Positions 28,129-36,573 of a stretch of 64,000 nucleotides of DNA are shown piece by piece. The notes under the pieces are model-generated. The model made no database searches. It saw only the letters and a program-made list of their open reading frames with translations, and had not been told where the DNA came from. The stretch lies in NCBI GenBank assembly GCA_034933305.1, contig JAYFNU010000001.1:62001-126000 (forward strand), in the 5' to 3' direction. Made by a program: the position numbers and the translations under genes. This stretch comes from JAYFNU01 sp034933305 (GTDB lineage Bacteria; Bacillota; Clostridia; Oscillospirales; Ruminococcaceae). Each line of letters begins with the position of its first letter. Positions within the stretch are counted from its first letter, which is position 1.

Positions 28129-28896
28129 TTATTTTAAGCTATCACGTTTTACCTTTTTAAGCCTTACTATCATTACCATAGGAATTTCTTTGTTGTTTTT
28201 GAAACATTCTTCATAAAATCCATCAATGACAAATCCAGCTCTAAAACAAAGGTTAAAAATATCTTGTATGGAACGATGATAATAAATCTGCTCCTCCGGT
28301 TGCCCTTCAATCGCTATACCATAGTAACTGTGCGGTGTCATATATTTTTCAGTCAACGTGATAAAACAAGGGTGTTGCGTTGCAAAGACAAAAATTCCGC
28401 TTTCCTCCAACAGTTCATAAACAGCCATAAGAAGTGGTTCAATATCCGTAATATCCATAATTGCCATATTAGAAACTGCTTTCGTAAAGGCTCGATTTCT
28501 TTTTAATTCTAATATACTTTCTCTATTGGTCGCATCCGCTACACAAAATTCAATTTGTTTTGCATATTGTGATTGCCGTCTTTTAGCCAATTCTATCATT
28601 TTTTTGCTGTAATCAAAAGCGACAATCGAAGCGCCTCTTTGTGCAAGATACGAAGAATAATTTCCATTGCCACACGCAATATCCAAAATGTAATCCGCAG
28701 GATTAGGAGATAGAAGTTCCGTTACTTTGGGACGCACTACCTCTCTGTGAAATTCATTAGATTTGTCACCCATTGCATTATCCCAAAACTGTGCGTTTTT
28801 CTCCCAGATTTTTTTACTTTCCTCTGTTCCCATGTTCTCTCCCACTCCCAAAATTTGCCTTTTTGCTTCCATTAAATCTTCCTTACTATATTCCAT
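28129..28896 (-). CDS. class I SAM-dependent methyltransferase (cargo)
   Basis: 255 residues with motif I ILDIACGNGNYSSYLA, then FDYSKKMIELA and post-motifs VSNMAIMDITD and FATQHPCF. GGAGGGTAACA precedes ATG 28896. The first 15 residues (MEYSKEDLMEAKRQI) do not look like methyltransferase sequence; the usual domain could start at MGTEESKKIWEKN (ATG 28833). AT-rich compared with the rest of element A. Small-molecule substrate unknown; an antibiotic-related role is only a guess. Confidence 0.82.
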   Translation of the reverse strand: MEYSKEDLMEAKRQILGVGENMGTEESKKIWEKNAQFWDNAMGDKSNEFHREVVRPKVTELLSPNPADYILDIACGNGNYSSYLAQRGASIVAFDYSKKMIELAKRRQSQYAKQIEFCVADATNRESILELKRNRAFTKAVSNMAIMDITDIEPLLMAVYELLEESGIFVFATQHPCFITLTEKYMTPHSYYGIAIEGQPEEQIYYHRSIQDIFNLCFRAGFVIDGFYEECFKNNKEIPMVMIVRLKKVKRDSLK

Positions 28897-28993
28897 TGTT
28901 ACCCTCCATAACTTCTGATTGTTGCCGTCTTGACTATTATGTATCTTTTCTTTCCAAAATGGTATAGGCTTTTATTTTTGTAATGCTGCAAAA

Positions 28994-29031
28994 CTTTTCT
29001 TCTGTAAGGTATTCAAAGGATATTTCTCTTT
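28994..29031. repeat. 38-bp remnant copy of the sigma-factor gene
   Basis: 35 of 38 bases match 27772-27809 inside the sigma-like gene, in the same orientation. It lies between the methyltransferase and XRE genes, so the cargo was probably acquired by recombination that left this fragment. The rest of 28897-29126 holds no gene but has a hairpin with a T-run at 29047-29086 (rightward terminator-like). Confidence 0.75.
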
Positions 29032-29126
29032 GCCGCCGCTTGCATTAAGCCGCCGCTATTGGAAAGCCAAAAGCAGCGGCTTTTTTACGCGATATGACCG
29101 AAAAGTCTAGAAAGCAGGATATGTCA

Positions 29127-29582
29127 TCATTTGTCATTTCTTCTCAATGTAATAACTGCATGGCATATCAAGCCAAATACAAAAGAAAAACAGCCACCGC
29201 CAAATAGTGATGCTCCCCACCCTGCACCCGACATTGTCATAAAACCGCCAACAAAGAAAATACCAATGCCAAGAAATATCCCGACACCATAAAAAAGTCC
29301 AATTGCCATATCATACTTATTAAATTGTCGTTTCTCTTTTTTTTCACATGTTTCCATTTTTGTTATTACCTCCTTCGCAAAATCGTCCATGTGGACGCCA
29401 AAAAGAAAACAAATTTTTTTCAACGTATTTAAATCGGGTTCATTAACATCTCTCTCCCAATTCGATAGCGCCTGCCGGGTAACATTCAATTCCCCAGCCA
29501 GTTCTTCCTGTGTCATTCCCGATTGTGTTCGCAGATGACGTATTTGCTTTCCTGTTGTAATATCCGTCTGTTTCTGGTTCAA
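29127..29582 (-). CDS. XRE-family regulator with two membrane helices
   Basis: 151 residues from TTG 29582 after AGAGGAGGAACC. Residues 10-70 form a Cro/C1 helix-turn-helix (MTQEELAGELNVTRQALSNW). The C-terminal half has two hydrophobic helices (GLFYGVGIFLGIGIFFVGG and FGGGCFSFVFGLICHAVI). Membrane-anchored XRE regulators may sense membrane state. It lies just downstream of tet, so it may be cotranscribed with it. Confidence 0.85.
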   Translation of the reverse strand: MNQKQTDITTGKQIRHLRTQSGMTQEELAGELNVTRQALSNWERDVNEPDLNTLKKICFLFGVHMDDFAKEVITKMETCEKKEKRQFNKYDMAIGLFYGVGIFLGIGIFFVGGFMTMSGAGWGASLFGGGCFSFVFGLICHAVITLRRNDK

Positions 29583-29663
29583 AATGGTTCCTCCTCTCTG
29601 ATGCTGATTTTATCAATGATATTTCGCAATAGCCAGCAATGAACGCTTGCATTGCGCAGGACG

Positions 29664-31583
29664 TTACATTATCTTCTGAAACATATGCCGGATCTTGTCT
29701 AAACGGCTGTTCGGGCGGCGTGGCTGAAATACAGGCTCGCCGGAAGTTTCCTGATACCCTTTTAATTCTGTAATGCAGACACTTCTTCCATTTGTATAAA
29801 AATTCAGATCATTCCTATATTCACCGATACAACGGGCAGGGATTTCACCCTTAAAAATAACTTCATCTTTTTCAAGTCTGGTTGATTCAATGATTGCGCA
29901 ATACTTTGGTGCATCATTATAAGCCCGTGAAAGATATTCCTGCGGTGCAAAAAGGGTAAAGGAAAGGTATGGTTCCAACAGTTGTGTCCCTGCTTTTTTC
30001 AATGCCTGCTCCAACACGACAGGCGCAAGAAAACGAAAATCAGCGGGGGTGCTGACCGGGCTGTAATAAACTCCATAATCAAAACAAATTTGGCAGTCTG
30101 TCACTCCCCAGCCATATAAGCCCTGCTCCATTCCATAACGCACACCCTCCATGACGGCATTTTGAAAACTTTGGTTTAAATAGCCGAGAGATACCTCGCT
30201 TTTATATTGTGTTCCGCTTCCAACAGGAAGCGGTGTTACAGTCAAACCAATAGATGCCCAAAACGGATTCGGCGGCACTTCAATATGAATCGTGCAGCTC
30301 GCTTTTTTTTGCGGTCTTTCCAGATAAATAACCGAAGGCTCTTTCATAGCCACGCCCACATGATATTTTTCTTCTAATAGCGAACAAATAACTTCTAACT
30401 GTACTTTTCCCAAAAAAGATAACATAATCTCATGGGTAACAGTATCAATGTCAAAATGCAAAAGAGGGTCTGTATCAGCAATCTCTGCGAGGGCATTTAA
30501 CAGGGCTTCCCTTTGCTCCGGCTTTTGCGGCTCTACCGTTGTCCGAAGTAATGGCATGGGATTATCAATCCGTGTTTTGTGAGGCAGGAGTTTTTCATTT
30601 CCCAGGATATCGTTCAGTTTCAAAGTATCATCAGCTAAAATAACAATTTCTCCCGGACAGGCATGGTCAGCCGGGACGATTTCACCATTTGACGGAATAC
30701 ACATTTCTGTAATCTTTATTTTTTCCTTTTTTGACAGCAGCAGGGTATCCCGTAAATGGAGCGTCCCATGATACAGGCGTAAATAAGAAAGCCGTTTTTT
30801 CCGCTCTGTATACTCAACCTTAAAAACATATCCACATAATTCAGACTGAATATCGTCCGTTTCTGTAATGAAAGTTTCTGTAATCGCTTCAATCAGTTTT
30901 TCTGTTCCTAAATTGTCTTTTGCACTCCCATGATAAACAGGAAACAAAGAGCAGCATCTGGTTCTTTTGCACTTTTCATATTGTAATTCCTGTATATCCA
31001 AAGAATCCTCTGCAACATATCGTTCTAATAGTTCATCGCTTCCGGAAATAATCATATCCCATTTGTCTAAATCAGAAATATCGGTCATGGTTATCTTTGG
31101 CGACAGGGAAACCTCCTGCATGACAATCATATCACTGGTAAGTTTATCTTTAATGCTTTGGTAAACACACTGCAGGTCGATCCCATTTTGGTCTATCTTA
31201 TTTATAAAGATAATTGTCGGAATGTCCATTTTCTGAAGCGCATGGAATAATATACGGGTTTGTGCCTGTACGCCGTCTTTTGCTGAAATGACTAAAACAG
31301 CTCCGTCAAGGACAGATAAAGAGCGGTATGCTTCGGTTAAAAAATCCATATGACCGGGAGTGTCCACGATATTGATTTTATAATCATTCCAATAAAAAGA
31401 AGTAACCGCTGTCTGAATGGTAATTCCCCGTTGCCGTTCCAAAATCATAGTGTCTGTTCTTGTGGTCCCTTTATCCACGTTTCCCTGTTCCGCAATCGCT
31501 CCACTGGTGTATAGCAGACTTTCTGTCAATGTAGTTTTTCCTGCGTCTACATGGGCCAGAATGCCGATATTGATTATTTTCAT
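29664..31583 (-). CDS. tetracycline resistance ribosomal protection protein (Tet(M/O/W/32) group)
   Basis: 639 residues, full length for the family. The EF-G-like GTPase starts MKIINIGILAHVDAGKTTLT and carries DTPGHMDF and NKID. The domain IV/C-terminal end RRPNSRLDKIRHMFQKIM is diagnostic for ribosomal protection proteins. GGGAGGACAATCAC precedes the ATG. It releases tetracycline from the ribosome. It differs at many positions from Tet(M), Tet(O), Tet(W) and Tet(32) as I remember them, so I do not give an allele. Confidence 0.95.
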   Translation of the reverse strand: MKIINIGILAHVDAGKTTLTESLLYTSGAIAEQGNVDKGTTRTDTMILERQRGITIQTAVTSFYWNDYKINIVDTPGHMDFLTEAYRSLSVLDGAVLVISAKDGVQAQTRILFHALQKMDIPTIIFINKIDQNGIDLQCVYQSIKDKLTSDMIVMQEVSLSPKITMTDISDLDKWDMIISGSDELLERYVAEDSLDIQELQYEKCKRTRCCSLFPVYHGSAKDNLGTEKLIEAITETFITETDDIQSELCGYVFKVEYTERKKRLSYLRLYHGTLHLRDTLLLSKKEKIKITEMCIPSNGEIVPADHACPGEIVILADDTLKLNDILGNEKLLPHKTRIDNPMPLLRTTVEPQKPEQREALLNALAEIADTDPLLHFDIDTVTHEIMLSFLGKVQLEVICSLLEEKYHVGVAMKEPSVIYLERPQKKASCTIHIEVPPNPFWASIGLTVTPLPVGSGTQYKSEVSLGYLNQSFQNAVMEGVRYGMEQGLYGWGVTDCQICFDYGVYYSPVSTPADFRFLAPVVLEQALKKAGTQLLEPYLSFTLFAPQEYLSRAYNDAPKYCAIIESTRLEKDEVIFKGEIPARCIGEYRNDLNFYTNGRSVCITELKGYQETSGEPVFQPRRPNSRLDKIRHMFQKIM

Positions 31584-31616
31584 GTGATTGTCCTCCCTTT
31601 ACAGCCCCAAAGGGCA

Positions 31617-31658
31617 TAAAAATCCCCAGCAGTAAAATACTTTTACCACTGGGGATTC
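31617..31658 (-). promoter_or_regulatory. transcription attenuator hairpin upstream of tet
   Basis: AATCCCCAG pairs with CTGGGGATT, followed by a T-run on the leftward strand just before the tet ribosome site. It matches the attenuator type known upstream of tet(M)-like genes, where ribosome movement through a leader peptide relieves termination. Confidence 0.75.
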
Positions 31659-31687
31659 TAATTTGCGGACATACACATATACAGCAT
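31658..31687 (-). CDS. tet leader peptide (short form)
   Basis: A 9-residue frame, MLYMCMSAN, ends at the foot of the attenuator hairpin. The tet(M) leader I remember continues through the hairpin; here a TAG stops it early. Stopping ahead of the hairpin could change how tetracycline-stalled ribosomes influence it. Confidence 0.5.
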   Translation of the reverse strand: MLYMCMSAN

Positions 31688-31944
31688 ACACCTGTTTGTG
31701 AATGCTGTTTTTTGAATATGTCAAAATTGATAAGGCAAAAGTATTCTTAAATTGGGTACAAAAAACCAAGCCCCCACAAAAGGAGCTATCATAATTCTTT
31801 GTTCCCACTATTTGATTATAGTTTTATTTAAGAATACCTTGCCGCATATTTTTTACTCCTTTTCTGGAATGAAGCTATTATATCACATCAGTTTTAGGAA
31901 AGAAAGTACTTAAAAGAAATTTTTCTTCCCCTTATATGTAACAA

Positions 31945-32466
31945 TCATACCGGCTTCCTGGTGTTCAGAATGGTTTCTGCTGTCTGCTGTGGTGTTTGAT
32001 TGGAATTGTCCAGCCAAAAGCCGATCCGTGGTGTTGTCTGCATAAATGTATCGTATAAGGTTTCAACCGTAAAGCCGGAATAGCCTGTTTTCTCCCTGTA
32101 TCGTTCCCTTTCTTTTATTGTTTCCACATCTGGACAAAGAACGACAACCTCAACAGGGTATTTATGCAGATAATTTATCATTCGGTTTAATTCATCACCG
32201 TAGTAGTTATCTTGGATCACTACAGAAAAGCCGTTGTCAAAGTATGACCTTGCCGCATCAGCAGTCAATTTGTATCGAAGGTACAGCTGGCGGACTGCTT
32301 CCGCTGATGGGGTAGCTGACATATTTTCTCTGCCTGAAATAATCATTTTTCGGAACACATCACCACGAAGATGGACGCATTTTTCTATTGATTTTGCCAG
32401 TAAATCGGAAACTGTAGATTTTCCAGAAGCCATTAAGCCTGTAATGAGATAAATTTTTTGTTTCAT
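31945..32466 (-). CDS. P-loop kinase-like protein (AAA_33/zeta type)
   Basis: 173 residues with Walker A ITGLMASGKSTVSDLLA, a conserved LRGDVFRKMI block and a lid-like RERYREKTGYSGFT. GGAGGAAGTGAA precedes the ATG. Similar small kinases include chloramphenicol phosphotransferase-like and zeta-like proteins; no antitoxin gene is adjacent. Possibly an antibiotic-modifying kinase; the substrate is unknown. The stretch 32467-32735 towards the element end has no gene, only the terminator at 32615. Confidence 0.75.
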   Translation of the reverse strand: MKQKIYLITGLMASGKSTVSDLLAKSIEKCVHLRGDVFRKMIISGRENMSATPSAEAVRQLYLRYKLTADAARSYFDNGFSVVIQDNYYGDELNRMINYLHKYPVEVVVLCPDVETIKERERYREKTGYSGFTVETLYDTFMQTTPRIGFWLDNSNQTPQQTAETILNTRKPV

Positions 32467-32614
32467 TTCACTTCCTCCGGTACAAAAAATATGTACATGT
32501 AACTAATTCAACACATTTATAATTTGAATAGGGACATTATAGCAGTTACTAAATACAAATTCAATGTATACGGAAAGAAAGGTATAAGGAGTGGGAGGGA
32601 TTCCGCCGTAGTCG

Positions 32615-32656
32615 GCATTGTAGGAAAATCCAAAAGTTTAGATTTTCCCACAATGC
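32615..32656 (+). terminator. strong rightward terminator near the right end of element A
   Basis: GCATTGTAGGAAAATC pairs with GATTTTCCCACAATGC around 10 nt and is followed by TTATTTTTT. It points out of the element towards maff2, against the direction of all nearby genes, and may shield the end from antisense transcription. Confidence 0.7.
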
Positions 32657-32744
32657 TTATTTTTTGGTCTTTGGTTCGGAATAGTGTAGTGCTGGCGGTC
32701 TATCTCTTGTTTTCGGTTGCTTGCTTCCTTACCGTACATGAGCA

Positions 32745-32869
32745 TTCGCGCCGGGGTTGTCGTTGCCGTAGCCCTCAAGGAGGTTGATGCCGCCCCAGAT
32801 GCAGAGGCCGCCGCCGAGAGCGATAACAAGAGTCTGAAGAACGTTAATAGCGCTTGTAAAGAAATCCAT
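32745..32869 (-). pseudogene. maff2: maff2, 5' part (split by element A)
   Basis: ATG 32869 opens MDFFTSAINVLQTLVIALGG and reads to NLLEGYGNDNPGA, after which sequence from element A adds a few foreign residues and a stop. It matches the Maff2 family up to the break; the remainder is at 20400-20493. Joined, the two give 72 aa. Confidence 0.9.
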
Positions 32870-32885
32870 ATTGATTTTGCCGGAA

Positions 32886-33035
32886 TCATTTGGGATGTAA
32901 GATTCGTTCCCGAGAAAAGCAAAGCCGGAATGAGACCGCTGTCGCGGCTCCCGATTCCGGCATTCTCCTTTCAATTTTTAAGTTGGTTGATGATTCGTCC
33001 CGACTTTGCAATTCCTCGTTTTTTGTGTCTTGCAT
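32886..33035 (-). CDS. possible 49-aa protein between traG and maff2
   Basis: ATG 33035 lies about 10 nt after AAAGGAG and opens MQDTKNEELQSRDESS. No family recognised. The C-terminal half overlaps a hairpin (32924-32961), so it may be a fortuitous frame. Confidence 0.35.
   Translation of the reverse strand: MQDTKNEELQSRDESSTNLKIERRMPESGAATAVSFRLCFSRERILHPK
32924..32961 (-). promoter_or_regulatory. hairpin in the traG-maff2 interval
   Basis: GCCGGAAT and ATTCCGGC, extended by imperfect pairs inside, form a stem followed leftward by CTTTGCTTTT. It could be a weak intra-operon terminator or an RNA processing site. Confidence 0.45.
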
Positions 33036-33090
33036 TGTCAGTTGTCTCTCCTTTACGGATGTTGTCTGAATATATGAAAAGGCCGTCCTT

Positions 33091-33913
33091 TCAGTCGGTC
33101 GTTTCGTGTTTGGTTTCGTCCACTTCGTAAACGTCGTAGACCTCGTCCGGCTTTGGCCGGAGCCTGGCTGACAGATATTTTTCAATATCAAAGGCGTTCC
33201 GCGGATCATAGTCGGACAGGTATTTGTAGTTCGGATGCTTTGTGATGTCGTATTTGTCCGACAAAAAAGGACGGACGCCGCGCAGCTGTAAAATGCACTT
33301 GCCTCCGTCCATGACCGCCAGTTCGTCCTGGCTCATCAGTTCCTTGCCGAGTTTTTGATAATTCAAGCTGTGGGAAGTCTCACGGCCCCGGCTCTCGCCG
33401 GTATTGAAGGTATCGATGGTCTCCTTGCCCAGCGCTGCGGACAGCTCTTTCAATGTAGTCGGCTCCTTGCCGCCGAGGAAAATCGAGCTGTCGCAGTTGC
33501 CGATGATCGTATCGGCGTTGTCCTTATACAATGCCTTGAGCTGAGACTGTGCCTGCAAAACGAGGCAGGCGGAGATTTCACGGCTTCGGATGGTCGCCAT
33601 GAGCTTTTCCAGCTTTGGTATCTGGCCGATGTTTGCACATTCGTCGATCAGGCACCGCACGTGAACCGGCAGATGCCCGCCGTATACATCGTCCGCTTTT
33701 TCGCAGAGCAGATTGAAAAGCTGGGTGTAACACATGGAAATCAGAAAGTTGAACGTGTCGTCGGTGTCGGACATGATGAGGAAAAGAGCCGTTTTGCGGT
33801 CGCCCAGCGTGTCCAGCTCCAATTCGTCGTAGGCCGTGACCTCCCGCAGCTCCGCAATGTCAAACGGCGCAAGGCGAGCGCCGCAGGAAATCAGAATGGA
33901 TTTTGCGGTCTTG
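33091..33913 (-). pseudogene. traG: traG/virD4 coupling protein gene, 3' third
   Basis: Reads from KTAKSILISCGARLAPFDIA to the natural stop at 33091 with no start of its own. It contains LIDECANIGQIPKLEKLMAT and LQAQSQLKALY, hallmark C-terminal T4CP motifs (normally DE(F/C)AN). It continues the fragment at 41493-41921 across element B in the same frame. Confidence 0.92.
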
Positions 33914-33990
33914 CCTGAAACGAATTGTCAAGGACTTTTTCATCACTCCATAGAGAATGCCCCGCAGTTTCCTACGGGGCATAGCTTCAC

Positions 33991-34173
33991 TCACGATAAT
34001 GATTGCATCTGGCTAATCTCGCTTTTGAGCATACGCACGATTTTGTCGCTCATGGTTTCCTTGCTTGTTTCGCTGAAATGAATCTTGACCTTGTAGGTGG
34101 TCTTGCCGATCTGCTTCACAAGGGCAGGCTGTTCGGCCTGTGTGGCCGCTGTATTGGTATTTGCAGTATTCAA
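33991..34173 (-). CDS. TnpW-like small protein of element B
   Basis: 60 residues from TTG 34173 with GGAAATG upstream. The block VKQIGKTTYKVKIHFSETSK resembles VQRIGNVLYTVRVRPAEN of element C. A stable hairpin (33957-33982) follows its stop. Function unknown. The 130 bp before it (34174-34305) show no gene. Confidence 0.65.
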   Translation of the reverse strand: MNTANTNTAATQAEQPALVKQIGKTTYKVKIHFSETSKETMSDKIVRMLKSEISQMQSLS

Positions 34174-34305
34174 TAGTCATTTCCTTTCCGGGCTGTAAAC
34201 GCCCTTAAAACGCGCAAAACCCAGTTTCGGGGGTGGGTAATATAAAACCCTTACTATGCCGAAAACAGGGCTGAAAAACGTTGATATAACAGGATTTTTG
34301 AGGGG

Positions 34306-35262
34306 CTAAATCGTGACATCCCGGTGTGACGATTTAGGCTGTTTTTCGGCTCGGATTTGCTTCACACGGGCTTGTAAATCCTCATTGAAGTCTTTACCCG
34401 CAGGGAGTATAATGCTTGTGTGGTAGCCTTTGTCGGCATATTTCCGCGCCATAAGCGCAGCAGTTTCTCGTCCTGCCGGGTCATTGTCGAGGCAGAACAC
34501 GAGTTCACAAACAGTGGGATGCTGATTCAAAAAGAAAGGCAAGGCCGTGTCGCTCGTTCCCGCAAGCGATAGGCGGTTGTGCCGTTCCCCTGCCCCGGCA
34601 TCGCCCACAGCGGCGTTTTCAAGGCTTGCGTGGCTCATGGCATCAATGGGGCTTTCAAAGATATAAAGCCGTTCAGAGAGCGCACAGGCCGTCATGCTGA
34701 AACTGTACCGCTTGTCGCTCCCCGCGCAGTCACCACGGAACGGCGGGTCGCCATAAGTGCCGCGCAGACTGGCAAACCGCGCTTTGCCGTGTTCGTCATG
34801 TCCGACAAACACAACATTGCCGCGCCTGTCCTCGTACAGCGTTTCTTTTTGAATAAGCGTATTCACAATGCCGCTGTCAATGCCACGCTTGCGGCAAAGG
34901 TAATCGTAAAGCCGCAAGGTCATCCCTGCCTTTTCGGGCAATACAAGGGCTTTCGGGCAGCGTGACGCTGCACCCAATGTCGCGCACGGCGCGGGGCGAG
35001 GGATTGCGCACTGGCTCACAGCTTCCACCGCCTGACGAAAGGGCATATGCTCCATTTTCATCAGGTAGTCAATCGCGCCGTGACCGCCAGCGCCCCGGCT
35101 GTGCCAGTACCAAGAAAGACGGTCATTCTTCACGGCAAGACTGGGATGCTGCCGGCAACGGTACGCATCGCCACGATGGGCGAAAGTGAAGCCGTGCCGC
35201 TGTTCTAAAAACACGACAACATCGGCGTTTCTTGCTTGTTCTATTGTTTTTTCATCTATCAT
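34306..35262 (-). CDS. DUF3991/toprim primase-like protein
   Basis: About 318 residues from ATG 35262 (MIDEKTIEQARNADVVVFLE), chosen because AAGGAG lies 6 nt upstream. It has a CHC2-like region without the full zinc set (YRCRQHPSLAV), a DUF3991-like middle and a TOPRIM domain with IFESPIDAMSH and FCLDNDPAGRE. Probably a primase-like partner in replication or transfer priming. Overlap-close to the relaxase gene upstream (10 nt). Confidence 0.82.
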   Translation of the reverse strand: MIDEKTIEQARNADVVVFLEQRHGFTFAHRGDAYRCRQHPSLAVKNDRLSWYWHSRGAGGHGAIDYLMKMEHMPFRQAVEAVSQCAIPRPAPCATLGAASRCPKALVLPEKAGMTLRLYDYLCRKRGIDSGIVNTLIQKETLYEDRRGNVVFVGHDEHGKARFASLRGTYGDPPFRGDCAGSDKRYSFSMTACALSERLYIFESPIDAMSHASLENAAVGDAGAGERHNRLSLAGTSDTALPFFLNQHPTVCELVFCLDNDPAGRETAALMARKYADKGYHTSIILPAGKDFNEDLQARVKQIRAEKQPKSSHRDVTI

Positions 35263-35272
35263 CATAATCTCC

Positions 35273-36490
35273 TTAAATATCCAAGCCCTGACTGCGCTTG
35301 CGCTCCGGCGCAGCCTGTTCATGCTCTTGTTTTTCGGGTGGCTGGCGTAAAATGTCCTCAATGACCGCCATCAGCCGCTTCGGGGCGCGCTTCATCGCCG
35401 CCGTAAACTTGTCAAACCACGATAAATTTTGCTTAATTGACGAACGGGCTTTTTTCTCCGCTTCGACTTGTGTTTTCAGCGCATCACGCTCGCCCTCGGC
35501 GGCGGTCATTCTGCGTTTCATGTCAGCAACCTTTTCATCAGCCTTTACGGACTTTTTAGCGAGTGTTTTCAGCGTTTTCATTTCGTCAGCCGACACGCCG
35601 AAACCGCCGAGCAGGGCGGGCTTGCCCATCGCGTCAATCTCGGAAATCGTAGCCGCCGCCTTGGTTTTTACGGTAATCTTTTCATCAAGCTTGCCAAGCC
35701 GCGCCTCTTTTTTCTGAACATCCTTGCCGAGAGCGGCGGCGCGTTCCGTCTCCTGCTTGTTTTTGTACGCCAAAACATCCAAATGCTCGGCGGTACTGCC
35801 ACGTTCCCCACGTTCAAAATCGGTAAATCCCGCAGTCTGCATATGCTCAAAGTAACGGTCTTGAAGCAAGGAGTATGAGTAGACAAGACGCTCCTTGCCG
35901 TTCTCGCCCATCGCCTTTTCAGACTTCCACTTTTTGCTGTTGCTGACCTGTTTAATGACTTCCTTGACCGTGCCCACAAGTGCAGGGTCTTTGCAACGCT
36001 TAGTCCACAAAACCTCTTTGTCAACCACCGGAATATACATGACGTGCAGATGGTAGTGGTATACATCGCGCCCAAGCTGTTCAGACAACGCCTTGTTGCG
36101 CTCATCGGCGTGCATGACAGCCGACAAGACATATTCCTCGCCCCCGGCTTCTTTGACCGCCATACGGTATGCTTCTTCAAAGAAGGATTTGGCGTACTTG
36201 TAGCCGCCGTGGTTTTCAAAATATTCCGTGTTCACATCGAAAACCATTTCATCGATAATCTTGGCATCTTTTTTCAAGCCGCGAGTGCTGATGACACCGT
36301 CCTCAATCAGCTTGTCAAAGGTTTGCAAATAGCCGTCCTCGCATTCCTTGAAGTGAACATTGAGGGCAATGCGGTCAAGTTGAACATCACCGTTGCCGTA
36401 ACGCTCGTTTTTTCGCTCGTTGTGCCGTTCCATGTTGCTGACTTTTTCGCGGGGATACGCCACGTTTCGGACAACGCATTTATCCGCCAT
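35273..36490 (-). CDS. MobV/Pre-type relaxase of element B
   Basis: 405 residues from ATG 36490 behind AAAGGAGC. N-terminal HNERKN motif near residue 24; HADERNK and the histidine cluster YHYHLHVMYIPV near 140-155 form the MOBV active site. A coiled-coil C-terminus follows. It would nick the oriT-like site at 38413-38454. Clear homologue of the element C relaxase. Confidence 0.9.
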   Translation of the reverse strand: MADKCVVRNVAYPREKVSNMERHNERKNERYGNGDVQLDRIALNVHFKECEDGYLQTFDKLIEDGVISTRGLKKDAKIIDEMVFDVNTEYFENHGGYKYAKSFFEEAYRMAVKEAGGEEYVLSAVMHADERNKALSEQLGRDVYHYHLHVMYIPVVDKEVLWTKRCKDPALVGTVKEVIKQVSNSKKWKSEKAMGENGKERLVYSYSLLQDRYFEHMQTAGFTDFERGERGSTAEHLDVLAYKNKQETERAAALGKDVQKKEARLGKLDEKITVKTKAAATISEIDAMGKPALLGGFGVSADEMKTLKTLAKKSVKADEKVADMKRRMTAAEGERDALKTQVEAEKKARSSIKQNLSWFDKFTAAMKRAPKRLMAVIEDILRQPPEKQEHEQAAPERKRSQGLDI

Positions 36491-36573
36491 AGGCAGCTCC
36501 TTTCCAAGGCTGCAAGAAAGGAAGGCTGCAAGATGCTAATAGTAGAGCCTTGCAGCCTTGAAATGTTGCAACC

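Larger units (their letters stand above)
20496..32744 (-). mobile_element. element A: Tn4451-type mobilizable element with tet gene
   Basis: About 12.2 kb, inserted in maff2. Its ends carry perfect 9-bp terminal inverted repeats, TGCTCATGT at 20496-20504 and ACATGAGCA at 32736-32744, next to a TT (AA on the coding strand) core found at both junctions. Contents: large serine recombinase, TnpW, DnaC-like ATPase, replisome organizer, Cys-rich protein, VirD2-like relaxase, MobC, HTH_16 protein, sigma factor, methyltransferase, XRE regulator, Tet ribosomal protection protein and a P-loop kinase. No type IV secretion genes, so it is mobilizable rather than self-transferring. Confidence 0.9.

Noticed and set aside
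31599..31808. 69-residue frame covering the tet leader region
   Set aside because: It runs through the attenuator in another phase, without a ribosome site.
31945..32466. Zeta toxin of a toxin-antitoxin pair
   Set aside because: The P-loop fits, but no antitoxin-size gene overlaps or precedes it.
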